64,000 bases of DNA from contig CAMIGX010000009.1 of the NCBI GenBank assembly GCA_946221385.1, positions 20,421 to 84,420 on the forward strand. The letters run 5' to 3'. The notes under the pieces were generated by a model. It made no database searches. It was not told the DNA's origin and worked only from the letters and a program-made list of their open reading frames with translations. The translations under genes were made by a program, and so were the position numbers. The stretch's first letter is position 1, and each line of letters opens with the position of its first letter. Shown here in pieces: positions 43,522 to 51,547 of this stretch. Origin of the DNA: an uncultured Propionimicrobium sp. Its GTDB lineage: Bacteria; Actinomycetota; Actinomycetes; Propionibacteriales; Propionibacteriaceae.

Positions 43522-44796
43522 TTATTGCACAGTCGACTCGGTATTTGACGTTGCTGCAGTCGGACCCGCCGGGCCATTGTGCTTAGCGAAATCATGTTGC
43601 TCAGCTGCGGGCGCTGTTTCCCGGACGATACCTTGCCGGACAGCCATTCGGTCGATGACGAAGGCGCCAATGACGCACACCGCAATTCCGATCAGCACAG
43701 TCCAATCACCCTGGCCCTGCGAACGATCGAACATGTCAGAGAAATCGACGAACGGCAGCGGGATCATAGCCAGCATGTTGTTGACAATGTGCATCGCCAC
43801 GGCGGCCTCCAAGCCGCCGGTTCGCCACGTCATGAAACAGGCGACGAAACCGAAACAGAAATAGAACAGGTTCAACCAGGGATCCGCCGCGCCGTGCACG
43901 ACCATGAACATGGCGCTGGACAAGATTCCGCCGATCAGCCAACCAGCTGGCACGCGACCAAATTTGAAGTCTGGTTGCACCAGGCTTGCGCCGGCTCGGT
44001 TGATCACACCTCGGAAGCCGTACTCTTCGCCAGCCGCCTGCAATGGTTGGGTCAATAACACTGTGAAGATCATGAACCAGGTGTACGGACGCATCTGCAT
44101 GCCGTCATAGACACTGGGATCAAGCAGCCAAATCACCAGGTTGTAGATCGCCCAGATGACTGCCAGGACACCCAAGCAGCGCCCCAGCCAACCCCAACGG
44201 ATGCCGCCGACGACGCTGGAAATCCACTTCGGTCGTTGATCAAACAAGATCAGCGAGACCAACATTGCGATCGGGATCATCAAGGCCAGCGAAATGTTAT
44301 TGGCCAAGAACATCGCCGGCGTCATCTTCAGTTCCAAGTCGACCTGCTCGCCTAGGATCATTTCTTCGCCCGAGGCAGCCATCACAATGCCGACGATCAG
44401 CGTCGTCTCGGCCAGCCAAAAGATGATGAACAAGACGAGCGCCACGATCGATCGCCACACCTGCCAGCGTGGGGTGCGCCAAAAATCTTGATATTGCGTC
44501 GGCACGATCGGCAGGCTCGGCAACCCTCGCCGATCGAGATGCTGTTGAGGCGCTGGCCCCGGCACCGTCGGCGGCGGAAAATTGAGCACGTCAGCAGCGG
44601 GCCTTGGGCCAGCAGCGGGGCCCGCGTCACTGGCATGCGCAGTCGCTGCCTGGTGGAAGTCGTGAGCGGCTTGCCCCGTGGGGTCATTTGTCGTGGGGTC
44701 AATTGCCGTGGGGGCATTGACGGCCGAGGGGGCATTTAGCTCAGAAGACGACGGATCGGGCAGATTTGCTGGCTGCCACGGCTTGGGGCCACTCAC
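43522..44796 (-). CDS. CPBP family intramembrane glutamic endopeptidase
   Basis: 424 residues from the GTG at 44796, which shares a base with the ndk stop (TAGTG) and follows GAGAGGACG. The first ~140 residues are Pro/Ala/Thr-rich and soluble. Eight or so membrane segments follow. The Abi/CPBP motifs are in the second half: GEEYGFRGVINRAG (EExxxR), FMVVHGA (FxxxH) and HIVNNML. These enzymes (RCE1/CAAX-protease relatives) cleave within the membrane, and bacterial members serve bacteriocin immunity, protein maturation or unknown tasks. The C-terminal tail is polar. Co-transcribed with ndk, which gives no functional clue. Confidence 0.9.
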   Translation of the reverse strand: MSGPKPWQPANLPDPSSSELNAPSAVNAPTAIDPTTNDPTGQAAHDFHQAATAHASDAGPAAGPRPAADVLNFPPPTVPGPAPQQHLDRRGLPSLPIVPTQYQDFWRTPRWQVWRSIVALVLFIIFWLAETTLIVGIVMAASGEEMILGEQVDLELKMTPAMFLANNISLALMIPIAMLVSLILFDQRPKWISSVVGGIRWGWLGRCLGVLAVIWAIYNLVIWLLDPSVYDGMQMRPYTWFMIFTVLLTQPLQAAGEEYGFRGVINRAGASLVQPDFKFGRVPAGWLIGGILSSAMFMVVHGAADPWLNLFYFCFGFVACFMTWRTGGLEAAVAMHIVNNMLAMIPLPFVDFSDMFDRSQGQGDWTVLIGIAVCVIGAFVIDRMAVRQGIVRETAPAAEQHDFAKHNGPAGPTAATSNTESTVQ

Positions 44797-45212
44797 TAGA
44801 CGTCCTCTCTCAAATTCGGGAACCAAATCGCGATCTCGCGCGCCGCGCTTTCCGGCGAATCTGACGCGTGCACCAGATTGCGGTTCTTCCACATCGAAAG
44901 ATCCCCGCGAATCGTGCCTGGCGCGGCCTGCGCGGCGTCAGTCGCACCATTGATCAAACGAATGGCATCGATGCAGCCTTCACCAGCCCAAACCATCGCT
45001 ACCAGCGGACCAGAGGTGATGAACTCCTCCAGCCCCGGATAGAAAGCCTTGTCAGCGTGCTCGGCGTAATGCTGACGAGAAATCTGTTGATCAGCGCGCC
45101 GCAGTTCCATCGCTACCAGCTCAAGGCCTTTCGCTTCATAGCGGGCGATGATCTGCCCAATCAGGCGCCGTTCGACGCCGTCAGGCTTGATCAATACGAG
45201 GCTGCGTTCCAT
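44796..45212 (-). CDS. ndk: Nucleoside diphosphate kinase
   Basis: 138 residues from the ATG at 45212 (AAAGGG upstream); a GTG three codons earlier is possible. Transfers the gamma-phosphate between NTPs and NDPs through a phosphohistidine. LVLIKPDGVERRLIGQII near residue 6, MVWAGEGCIDAIRLINGATD near 75, and catalytic NLVHASDSPESA near 115 (Ala in place of the usual Gly after the active His). Length and motifs are standard. Lies between folC and the CPBP protease gene, a common actinobacterial order with folC. Confidence 0.96.
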   Translation of the reverse strand: MERSLVLIKPDGVERRLIGQIIARYEAKGLELVAMELRRADQQISRQHYAEHADKAFYPGLEEFITSGPLVAMVWAGEGCIDAIRLINGATDAAQAAPGTIRGDLSMWKNRNLVHASDSPESAAREIAIWFPNLREDV

Positions 45213-45285
45213 TTGATTCACCCTTTGACCCTAGCGAATCGCTGTCGCAATTCGGTCGACTAGCTTGCCTATCTGTGGATGACTT

Positions 45286-46704
45286 TCACCACTGGTCGAA
45301 TTCGTCGTCGAGTTGGGCGTCTGCTTCAGGCACGCTGAAGCGCAGTTGTTCGTCCCAACCGGCATCTTGCTCAATGAGCCAGGGCCGCACAGCGCCAGCT
45401 AGATAGACCGAACCGATCACCAAGATCACCGGCGCGGCGGCGGCGTCGCTGTCGGCTGTGGTCTGCGTCCGACCAATCGCCTGCTGCACCGCAGCCAGCG
45501 GCGTGCTGGCAGTAAAGACCCGACCGGCCCCGAAAATGTCCTCGGCTCGGGTGGCCAGCTCATCGACGCTGAGCGCTCGTGGCAGATCAGGGATCGCGGT
45601 GACGACGATCTGGTCAACCTCATCACTGAGCAGCCCTAGAACTTCGTCCACGGCCTTGTCGGCCATCATCGCCACGACCGCAATGACGGGGGCTTGCCCC
45701 ATGGCTTCACGAAAACCAGTCAACGTAGCCCGTACCCCGTGCGGATTGTGCGCAGTATCTAGCACGACCGTCGGGTCACGATGCACGACTTCCAGCCGCG
45801 CCGGGGCGCGCACTTCACCAAAGGCCTCATAGATCACGTCCACAGCCAACGGACGGCCACCTTGGAAGGCCTCGACCGCAGCGATCGCCAGGGCCGCATT
45901 GTGCGCCATATGGCTGCCATACAGCGGCAGGAAAATATTCCCCACCGGCCCGCCAGCCGCGTCAACGCGGATCAGCTGACCACCCACTGCACTAGCCCGA
46001 TCCAATAGCGCGAATTCGACACCTTCGCGCACCATCGGCACGCCTAGTTCTACGCAGCGCTGACTCAATACCTTGGCGGCTTCGGGATTTTGGCCAGCGA
46101 ATACCGCGGTGCTGTTGGCCTTGATGATGCCGGCTTTTTCGGCGGCGATCTCGGCGACCGTCGAGCCGAGCAGGTGCATGTGGTCCAGGTCCACCGGCGT
46201 GATGACGGCGACGTCGGCGTCAGCGACACTGGTGGCATCCCAACGTCCACCCATGCCGACCTCGATGATCGCTACGTCGACGGGCGCGTCCGCGAAAGCC
46301 GCATATGCCATCGTGGTGATGACCTCGAAGAAGGTCAGCGGCACGCCACCGATCAGTTGGGCGTCAACCATTTCGACCATCGGAGCGATCTGCTGCCAGG
46401 TTTCGTCAAAAATTTCCGCTGAAATCGGCTGCCCGTCAATGCAGATCCGTTCAGTGACATCCACTAGATGCGGTGACGAAAACCTGCCCGTCCGCAGCCC
46501 CAGGGTGCGCAGCAGCGACTCGATCATGATCGCGGTGCTGCCCTTGCCATTGGTGCCAGTGATTTGGATGATGGGAAAGGCGCGCTGGGGTTCGCCGAGC
46601 ATCTCGCACAGCAGCGCGATGCGTTCCAAGGACGGCTGGGGATGCGATTCGGGCCATCGGCTGATCAAGGCCGAGACCAATTCTTGGTGGCTGGTGGTGG
46701 TCAT
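45286..46704 (-). CDS. folC: Folylpolyglutamate/dihydrofolate synthase
   Basis: 472 residues from the ATG at 46704; an ATG at 46728 is a possible alternative. Adds glutamate to dihydropteroate and/or reduced folates. Mur-ligase fold: ITGTNGKGSTAIMIESLL near residue 48 (ATP loop), SSPHLVDVTERICIDGQPIS near 75 (folate/omega region), DLDHMHLLGSTVAEIAAEKAGIIK near 178 containing the metal and carbamoyl-Lys residues, and VLDTAHNPHGVRATL near 320. It lies directly downstream of valS in many actinobacteria. Here a redox gene pair is inserted between them in opposite orientation. Confidence 0.95.
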   Translation of the reverse strand: MTTTSHQELVSALISRWPESHPQPSLERIALLCEMLGEPQRAFPIIQITGTNGKGSTAIMIESLLRTLGLRTGRFSSPHLVDVTERICIDGQPISAEIFDETWQQIAPMVEMVDAQLIGGVPLTFFEVITTMAYAAFADAPVDVAIIEVGMGGRWDATSVADADVAVITPVDLDHMHLLGSTVAEIAAEKAGIIKANSTAVFAGQNPEAAKVLSQRCVELGVPMVREGVEFALLDRASAVGGQLIRVDAAGGPVGNIFLPLYGSHMAHNAALAIAAVEAFQGGRPLAVDVIYEAFGEVRAPARLEVVHRDPTVVLDTAHNPHGVRATLTGFREAMGQAPVIAVVAMMADKAVDEVLGLLSDEVDQIVVTAIPDLPRALSVDELATRAEDIFGAGRVFTASTPLAAVQQAIGRTQTTADSDAAAAPVILVIGSVYLAGAVRPWLIEQDAGWDEQLRFSVPEADAQLDDEFDQW

Positions 46705-46833
46705 AGCCTGTCCAGCATATGTGCTCATAGACCCCAACCAGGGCTCGGCAGGCGCTGCGACTATGGTCTCGAAATGGCAAAGCCTGGGCTGGCCGAATGG
46801 GATCTGCTGGAAAGGCTCCATAGACTTGGGCCC

Positions 46834-47454
46834 GTGAGTCATCAGTCCTACGTCGAGCAGACCCAACCAGTCGCGACCATCAGCCGCGATTGGCGCGATT
46901 GGGTCGGTCTAGTGGCCAGGCTGATCCTGGGCGTCGCGTTGACCTACGCGGGCGCGATCAAGGTCGGAAATCTGAACCGCAATGTCTACCAGGTGCAGCT
47001 CTATCAGCTGCCGCTGCCTGACTGGTTTGAAACTATCGTTGGATATGCCCAGCCATTCGTTGAGATCGCCGTCGGCGTCATGTTGATCGTCGGCTTATTC
47101 ACCCGCGTGAACGCGATCTTGGGCGTGCTGGCGATGGTGGTCTTCATCTTCGGCATCAGCTGGGCGTGGGCGAAGGGCCTGCGAATCGACTGCGGCTGCT
47201 TCACTCCCGGCGGCGAACTGGCTCCAGAGGATGAGACCAAGTACGTCGAAGACATTTTGCGCGATATCGGCTTGATGGCCTGCGGACTGTGGTTGGCGAT
47301 CCGTCCAAAGACGCCACTGGCGGTCGACAATTGGTTGTTCAAGCCGGTGACAGTCGACCTAGACGACATCGATGACGAAGAATTAGCCGGGCTGGACGAC
47401 GTCGACAATGCGACTGCGGCAACACCCGAGCCGGCAATCAGCGAGCACCGCTGA
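46834..47454 (+). CDS. MauE/DoxX-type redox-associated membrane protein
   Basis: 206 residues from the GTG at 46834. Four membrane helices: LVARLILGVALTYAGAIKV, FVEIAVGVMLIVGLF, AILGVLAMVVFIFGISWAWAK, and GLMACGLWLAI. The conserved IDCGCF between helices 3 and 4 is the Cys pair of the MauE/DoxX family, which passes electrons or disulphides across the membrane. The C-terminus is an acidic tail. The next gene encodes a DsbA-fold protein with CPGC, so the two likely form an extracytoplasmic thiol-oxidation pair. A TAGACT box 7 nt before the start suggests a leaderless mRNA. Confidence 0.88.
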   Translation: MSHQSYVEQTQPVATISRDWRDWVGLVARLILGVALTYAGAIKVGNLNRNVYQVQLYQLPLPDWFETIVGYAQPFVEIAVGVMLIVGLFTRVNAILGVLAMVVFIFGISWAWAKGLRIDCGCFTPGGELAPEDETKYVEDILRDIGLMACGLWLAIRPKTPLAVDNWLFKPVTVDLDDIDDEELAGLDDVDNATAATPEPAISEHR

Positions 47455-47517
47455 GCCTAGATTTGGCTCAGCCATAGCCTTAATTGCAACGACCCACTAG
47501 CACCTGAAGGGCGCCAG

Positions 47518-48366
47518 ATGAGCAAGAATCAGAATAATAGGCAGGCCGCGGCCAAGGCGAAGTCAACCCCGGTCAACAGCCAGCACGCGGCTGCTTCGCG
47601 CCGTGAACAGTTGCGGCTGCAACGCGAGGCTGAAGCCAAAAAGGAGCAGCAACGCAAGATCGGCATCATCGCGGTGGTCGTCGTCTTCGCCGTCGTGCTA
47701 GCCATCGTCGTCGGCGTCCTGGTCAACGCTGCGATCAAGAAACGGGAAGCCGAAAATGGCGGTCAGACCATCGGAAAGCAGATCACTCCACCGAATGCGA
47801 ACGCTGACCGCACTGGCATCATCGTCGCCAAAGACAAGTGGGACGAAACCAAACCGCTAGTCACAATCTTCGAAGACCCGCAGTGCCCCGGCTGCGCCAC
47901 GGCGGCGATGACCGTCAACCCGATGTTGGAATCACTGGCCAAGAAGGGCGAGATCCGCGTCGAATATCAGGTGCTGCACGGCCTGGATAACTTGTTTAAG
48001 GGCAAGCATTCCTATCGCGGCACGGTGGCCATGGCCTGCGCCGATATCGTGGGGAATTTCTCCGAGTACAGCCACGCGCTCTATGCCGCGCAGCCGCCGC
48101 GGGAAGGTGACGGCTGGACCGACGAGCAGCTCACTGGCGATCTCGCCGCCAAGGCAGGGCTGCAAGGCGATAGTTTGAACAAGTTCACCACCTGCTATCA
48201 GGAGCGTCAGACCAACGATTTCGTGCTGCGCATGCACGAAAAGCGGCCGAGTTACATCGAGGCGACCCCGTCATTTGTGATCGGCGGCAAGGTGGTGCGC
48301 TTCACTCAGGACGATATGGCCAGCGAGCAGTCACTGCTGGATGCCGTCAAGCGCAATGCCGGATAA
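47518..48366 (+). CDS. DsbA-like thioredoxin-fold protein, membrane-anchored
   Basis: 282 residues. A basic N-terminus (~1-50, NQNNRQAAAKAKS and a Lys/Glu/Gln-rich coil) precedes one transmembrane segment, IIAVVVVFAVVLAIVVGVLVNAA (~52-74). The domain outside the membrane starts near 95. FEDPQCPGCATAAMT carries the active CPGC (~123-126), and the cis-Pro loop is IEATPSFVIGG near 250. This is the actinobacterial membrane-tethered DsbA layout that oxidises Cys of exported proteins. GAAGGG precedes the ATG. It pairs with the MauE-like protein, which may recycle it. A strong terminator follows. Confidence 0.92.
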   Translation: MSKNQNNRQAAAKAKSTPVNSQHAAASRREQLRLQREAEAKKEQQRKIGIIAVVVVFAVVLAIVVGVLVNAAIKKREAENGGQTIGKQITPPNANADRTGIIVAKDKWDETKPLVTIFEDPQCPGCATAAMTVNPMLESLAKKGEIRVEYQVLHGLDNLFKGKHSYRGTVAMACADIVGNFSEYSHALYAAQPPREGDGWTDEQLTGDLAAKAGLQGDSLNKFTTCYQERQTNDFVLRMHEKRPSYIEATPSFVIGGKVVRFTQDDMASEQSLLDAVKRNAG

Positions 48367-48390
48367 GCGGCGTTAATTAATTCATTTAGT

Positions 48391-48436
48391 CGCTGCTGGC
48401 GGCGGGCCATGCGGGTCTGCCGCCAGCAGCGTTTTC
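48391..48436 (+). terminator. Strong intrinsic terminator before valS
   Basis: A perfect 13-bp stem, CGCTGCTGGCGGC (48391-48403) with GCCGCCAGCAGCG (48419-48431), loop of 15 nt, then TTTTCG. It ends transcription of the MauE-DsbA unit just 20 bp before the valS start codon. Confidence 0.9.
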
Positions 48437-48438
48437 GA

Positions 48439-48444
48439 TAGGAT
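48439..48444 (+). promoter_or_regulatory. Leaderless -10 box of valS
   Basis: TAGGAT ends 7 nt before the valS ATG at 48452, matching the actinobacterial TAnnnT -10. It would set transcription to start on or next to the A of the start codon. Since an intrinsic terminator ends immediately upstream, valS needs a promoter here, and no Shine-Dalgarno is present. Confidence 0.6.
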
Positions 48445-48451
48445 GCCAGCC

Positions 48452-51034
48452 ATGACTTCAACTCCACAGACCAGCCAAGCCGAATCACCCAAGCAATGGC
48501 AGGTCCCCGAAAAGCCTGCGCTGGAGGGTTTGGAGGCGAAGTGGTCACAGATTTGGGCTGACGAAGGCACCTACGCCTTCCGTCGTCCGGCCTCACGTGA
48601 GGACGTCTACAGCATCGACACTCCCCCGCCGACGGTCTCTGGATCACTGCACGTCGGGCACGTGTTCAGCTATACCCACACCGACGTGGTCGCCCGCTAT
48701 CAGCGGATGCGCGGCAAGGAAGTCTTTTATCCGATGGGTTGGGACGACAATGGCCTGCCAACCGAGCGTCGCGTGCAGAACTATTTCGGCGTGCGCTGCG
48801 ATCCGTCGATCCCCTATGACCCGGATTTCCAGCCCCCGGAAAAACCGGATCCCAAGAAACAGGTGGCCATTTCCCGACGTAATTTCGTCGAATTGTGCCT
48901 GGAATTGACCGCGATTGACGAGAAAGTCTTCGAAGACTTGTGGCGGCGTTTGGGACTTTCGGTTGATTGGGATCTGCTTTATACGACGATTTCGCCGTCG
49001 ACTCAGGCCGTCGCGCAGCGCGCATTCTTACGTAATCTGGCGCGCGGCGAGGCCTATCTGTCCGAGGCTCCGACGCTATGGGACGTCACTTTCCAGACCG
49101 CGGTGGCGCAAGCTGAGCTGGAAGCTCGCGAATATCCTGGCGCCTATCATGCGCTAGCTTTCCACGGCGCCGACGGTGCTGACGTGATCATCGAGACGAC
49201 CCGGCCAGAACTGTTGGCGGCTTGCGCTGCCCTGATCGCTCACCCCGACGACGAGCGCTATCAGCCGTTGTTCGGCACCACCGTGAAGACACCGGTGTTC
49301 GGTGTGGAGGTGCCCGTCTTGGCGCATCCAGATGCCGAACCCGACAAGGGCTCGGGCATCGCGATGTGCTGTACCTTCGGCGATTTGACCGACGTCGTGT
49401 GGTGGCGGGAATTGAACCTGCCGACCCGCACCATCATCGGTCGCGACGGACGCATCCTGCGTGAGACCCCCGATTGGATCGCCAACACCGCCGCCTATGA
49501 GGCCATCGCTGGTTTGACGGCGTTCTCGGCGCGTGAGAAGACCGTCGAAATGCTGCGCGAGAACGGCGAAATGATCGGCGAACCGAAGCCGACCACGCGT
49601 ATGACGAACTTCTTCGAGAAGGGCGAAAAACCGCTCGAGATCGTCTCGACGCGCCAGTGGTATATCGCCAATGGTGGCCGCGACGGCGAGCTACGCGATC
49701 GGCTCTTGGCACGCGGCGAAGAATTGGCTTGGGTGCCCGATTTCATGCGCCAGCGCTATCGCGACTGGGTCGGCGGCTTGAACGGCGACTGGCTGATCAG
49801 CCGGCAGCGTTTCTTCGGCGTCCCCTTCCCTGTCTGGTATCGCCTCGATGGCGACGGCGAGCCTGACTACAGCAAGCCGATCGTCGCTGACGAGGCGACG
49901 TTGCCCGTCGATCCCGCCTCCGAACCAGCGCCTGGTTTCAGCGAGGAGCAACGCGGCGTGCCTGGTGGTTTCATCGCCGATCCCGACGTCATGGATACTT
50001 GGGCGACCAGCTCGCTCACCCCGCAGATCGCTTGCGGTTGGGAGCGTGACCCGGAACTTTGGGCGTTGACCTACCCGATGGACGTCGCCCCGCAGGCTCA
50101 CGACATCATTCGTACCTGGTTGTTCTCGCGCGTCGTGCGCTCCGAGCACGAGGAGCATCAGCTGCCATGGCGGACTGCGACGATTTCTGGTTTCGTCGTC
50201 GACCCCGACCGTAAGAAGATGTCGAAGTCGAAGGGCAATGTCGTTGTCCCGACCGAAATCTTGGACAAGTTCGGCGCTGATGCCGTCCGCTGGCGGGCGG
50301 CGATGGCTCGTCCGGGCATGGATTCGCCATTTGACGAGACGCAAATGAAGGTCGGGCGCCGCCTGGCGACCAAGGTCCTCAATGCTGCACGTTTCGTGCT
50401 CGGTTTCGGTGGCGCGCAGCCGACCTCCGCGATCAGCGAGGCGATCGATTTCGCGATGCTGGCGCAGTTGCGGACAGTCGTCGAGCACGCCACCAAAGCC
50501 TTCGAAGAGTTCAACTACACCGAAGCTATAGAGGCTGCCGAGACCTTCTTCTGGCAGTTCTGCGATGACTACGTCGAATTGGTCAAAGAACGCGCCCACG
50601 GCCAGCAAGGCGAATCGGCAGCGGCCTCTGCGCAAGCTGCGCTGCAGCTGGCGCTGTCGGTTCAGCTGCGCTTGTTCGCACCGTTCTTGCCCTATGCGAC
50701 CGAAGAGGTCTGGTCTTGGTGGCAAGCGGGCTCAGTACACCGCGCCGCTTGGCCCACCGTCGACGAATTGCCCTCCCAGGGCGATCCTGCGTTGCTGGCG
50801 GCGGTCGCCGAACTGCTGATCGGCATTCGTGGCGCAAAGTCGAACGCGAAGGTGTCCATGAAGACCCCCGCGACGAAGGTCCAGGTCAGCGCACCGTCGG
50901 CTACCGTCGAGCTATTGACGTCAGCTGTCGCTGACATTAAGGCGGTCGGACACATCGTCGGCGATCTCGACTTCGTGACCGCTGACGGACCGATCAAGGT
51001 CGAAGCCGAGCTGGAAATCACGCCTAACGAGTGA
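48452..51034 (+). CDS. valS: Valyl-tRNA synthetase (type 2)
   Basis: 860 residues from the ATG at 48452; an ATG three codons earlier would lie across the -10 region. Class I synthetase charging tRNA-Val and editing mischarged Thr. Motif HVGH in TVSGSLHVGHVFSYTHTD near residue 48. Connective-peptide editing domain with ETTRPELLAACAALIAHPDD near 248. KMSKS is in DRKKMSKSKGNVV near 588. The C-terminal anticodon-binding domain occupies ~640-790. Coiled-coil content at the end is short compared with E. coli ValS (951), which is typical of the type-2 group used by actinobacteria. Probably leaderless. Confidence 0.96.
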   Translation: MTSTPQTSQAESPKQWQVPEKPALEGLEAKWSQIWADEGTYAFRRPASREDVYSIDTPPPTVSGSLHVGHVFSYTHTDVVARYQRMRGKEVFYPMGWDDNGLPTERRVQNYFGVRCDPSIPYDPDFQPPEKPDPKKQVAISRRNFVELCLELTAIDEKVFEDLWRRLGLSVDWDLLYTTISPSTQAVAQRAFLRNLARGEAYLSEAPTLWDVTFQTAVAQAELEAREYPGAYHALAFHGADGADVIIETTRPELLAACAALIAHPDDERYQPLFGTTVKTPVFGVEVPVLAHPDAEPDKGSGIAMCCTFGDLTDVVWWRELNLPTRTIIGRDGRILRETPDWIANTAAYEAIAGLTAFSAREKTVEMLRENGEMIGEPKPTTRMTNFFEKGEKPLEIVSTRQWYIANGGRDGELRDRLLARGEELAWVPDFMRQRYRDWVGGLNGDWLISRQRFFGVPFPVWYRLDGDGEPDYSKPIVADEATLPVDPASEPAPGFSEEQRGVPGGFIADPDVMDTWATSSLTPQIACGWERDPELWALTYPMDVAPQAHDIIRTWLFSRVVRSEHEEHQLPWRTATISGFVVDPDRKKMSKSKGNVVVPTEILDKFGADAVRWRAAMARPGMDSPFDETQMKVGRRLATKVLNAARFVLGFGGAQPTSAISEAIDFAMLAQLRTVVEHATKAFEEFNYTEAIEAAETFFWQFCDDYVELVKERAHGQQGESAAASAQAALQLALSVQLRLFAPFLPYATEEVWSWWQAGSVHRAAWPTVDELPSQGDPALLAAVAELLIGIRGAKSNAKVSMKTPATKVQVSAPSATVELLTSAVADIKAVGHIVGDLDFVTADGPIKVEAELEITPNE

Positions 51035-51064
51035 TCTGCTCGCTCCTTGCGAGTGTTGGCTGAT

Positions 51065-51082
51065 CGCAGGCTCAATCCTGCG
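51065..51082 (+). terminator. Small hairpin after valS
   Basis: CGCAGG and CCTGCG form a 6-bp stem with a 6-nt loop, 30 bp after the valS stop. A 5-bp CTCGC/GCGAG stem precedes it. No U-run follows, so it is at best a weak terminator between convergent genes. Confidence 0.3.
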
Positions 51083-51126
51083 GGACCAGAATTACGCCAG
51101 CTTAACTCGGCGTGAGCGCGCTCAGA

Positions 51127-51507
51127 TCAGGGCATCAGCAAGATCGTCACCGAGCCGTCGCGACCGTATGACTCGATCTTGTGCACATAGAACTGACGCC
51201 CTGCAAAGGTGAACTGATTGGACACCCGCACGGTGGCTTCATGCCGTTCAGCAGTCTGCGAATCGGTGAGCACGATGTCAGCCGTCGGAGCTCCATTGGC
51301 GCATTTGGTCGACGTCACCTCAAACTTGAAGTTCGCCGCACTGACGCTGCTTGCGACCGCGGCGGTGAGCGTCTGTTCTGCCTGCCGATTGGACGGTGCT
51401 GTCGCGTAGCTACAGCTTTGCGCACATCCGGTCAGCAAGGGCGCTCCTGCCAGCAGGCAGGTCATCGCTGTGAACACACTGACGGCAGGCTTGGGCAAAA
51501 GGCGCAT
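51127..51507 (-). CDS. Small lipoprotein of unknown function
   Basis: 126 residues. Signal peptide with hydrophobic VSVFTAMTCLLAGAPLLTGC; the lipobox LLTG-C puts the lipid-modified Cys at residue 28. Two further Cys (QSCSYAT and STKCANG) could form an exported disulphide, for which the MauE/DsbA pair nearby would be a suitable oxidase. The remainder is a short strand-rich domain (ATVRVSNQFTFAGRQFYVHKI). No family recognised. It is convergent with valS and transcribed away from thrC on the same strand as it. Confidence 0.78.
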   Translation of the reverse strand: MRLLPKPAVSVFTAMTCLLAGAPLLTGCAQSCSYATAPSNRQAEQTLTAAVASSVSAANFKFEVTSTKCANGAPTADIVLTDSQTAERHEATVRVSNQFTFAGRQFYVHKIESYGRDGSVTILLMP

Positions 51508-51547
51508 GAGTCTTCTCCGATGGACTAGCTGGTCTTTGACGACGTAG

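Noticed and set aside
48367..48451. T-box riboswitch upstream of valS
   Set aside because: Only a simple terminator fits in the 85 bp. No specifier loop or T-box sequence is present.
49691..50725. 344-codon minus-strand frame within valS
   Set aside because: Antisense shadow of valS, with Arg/Gly/Asp-rich composition and no domain.
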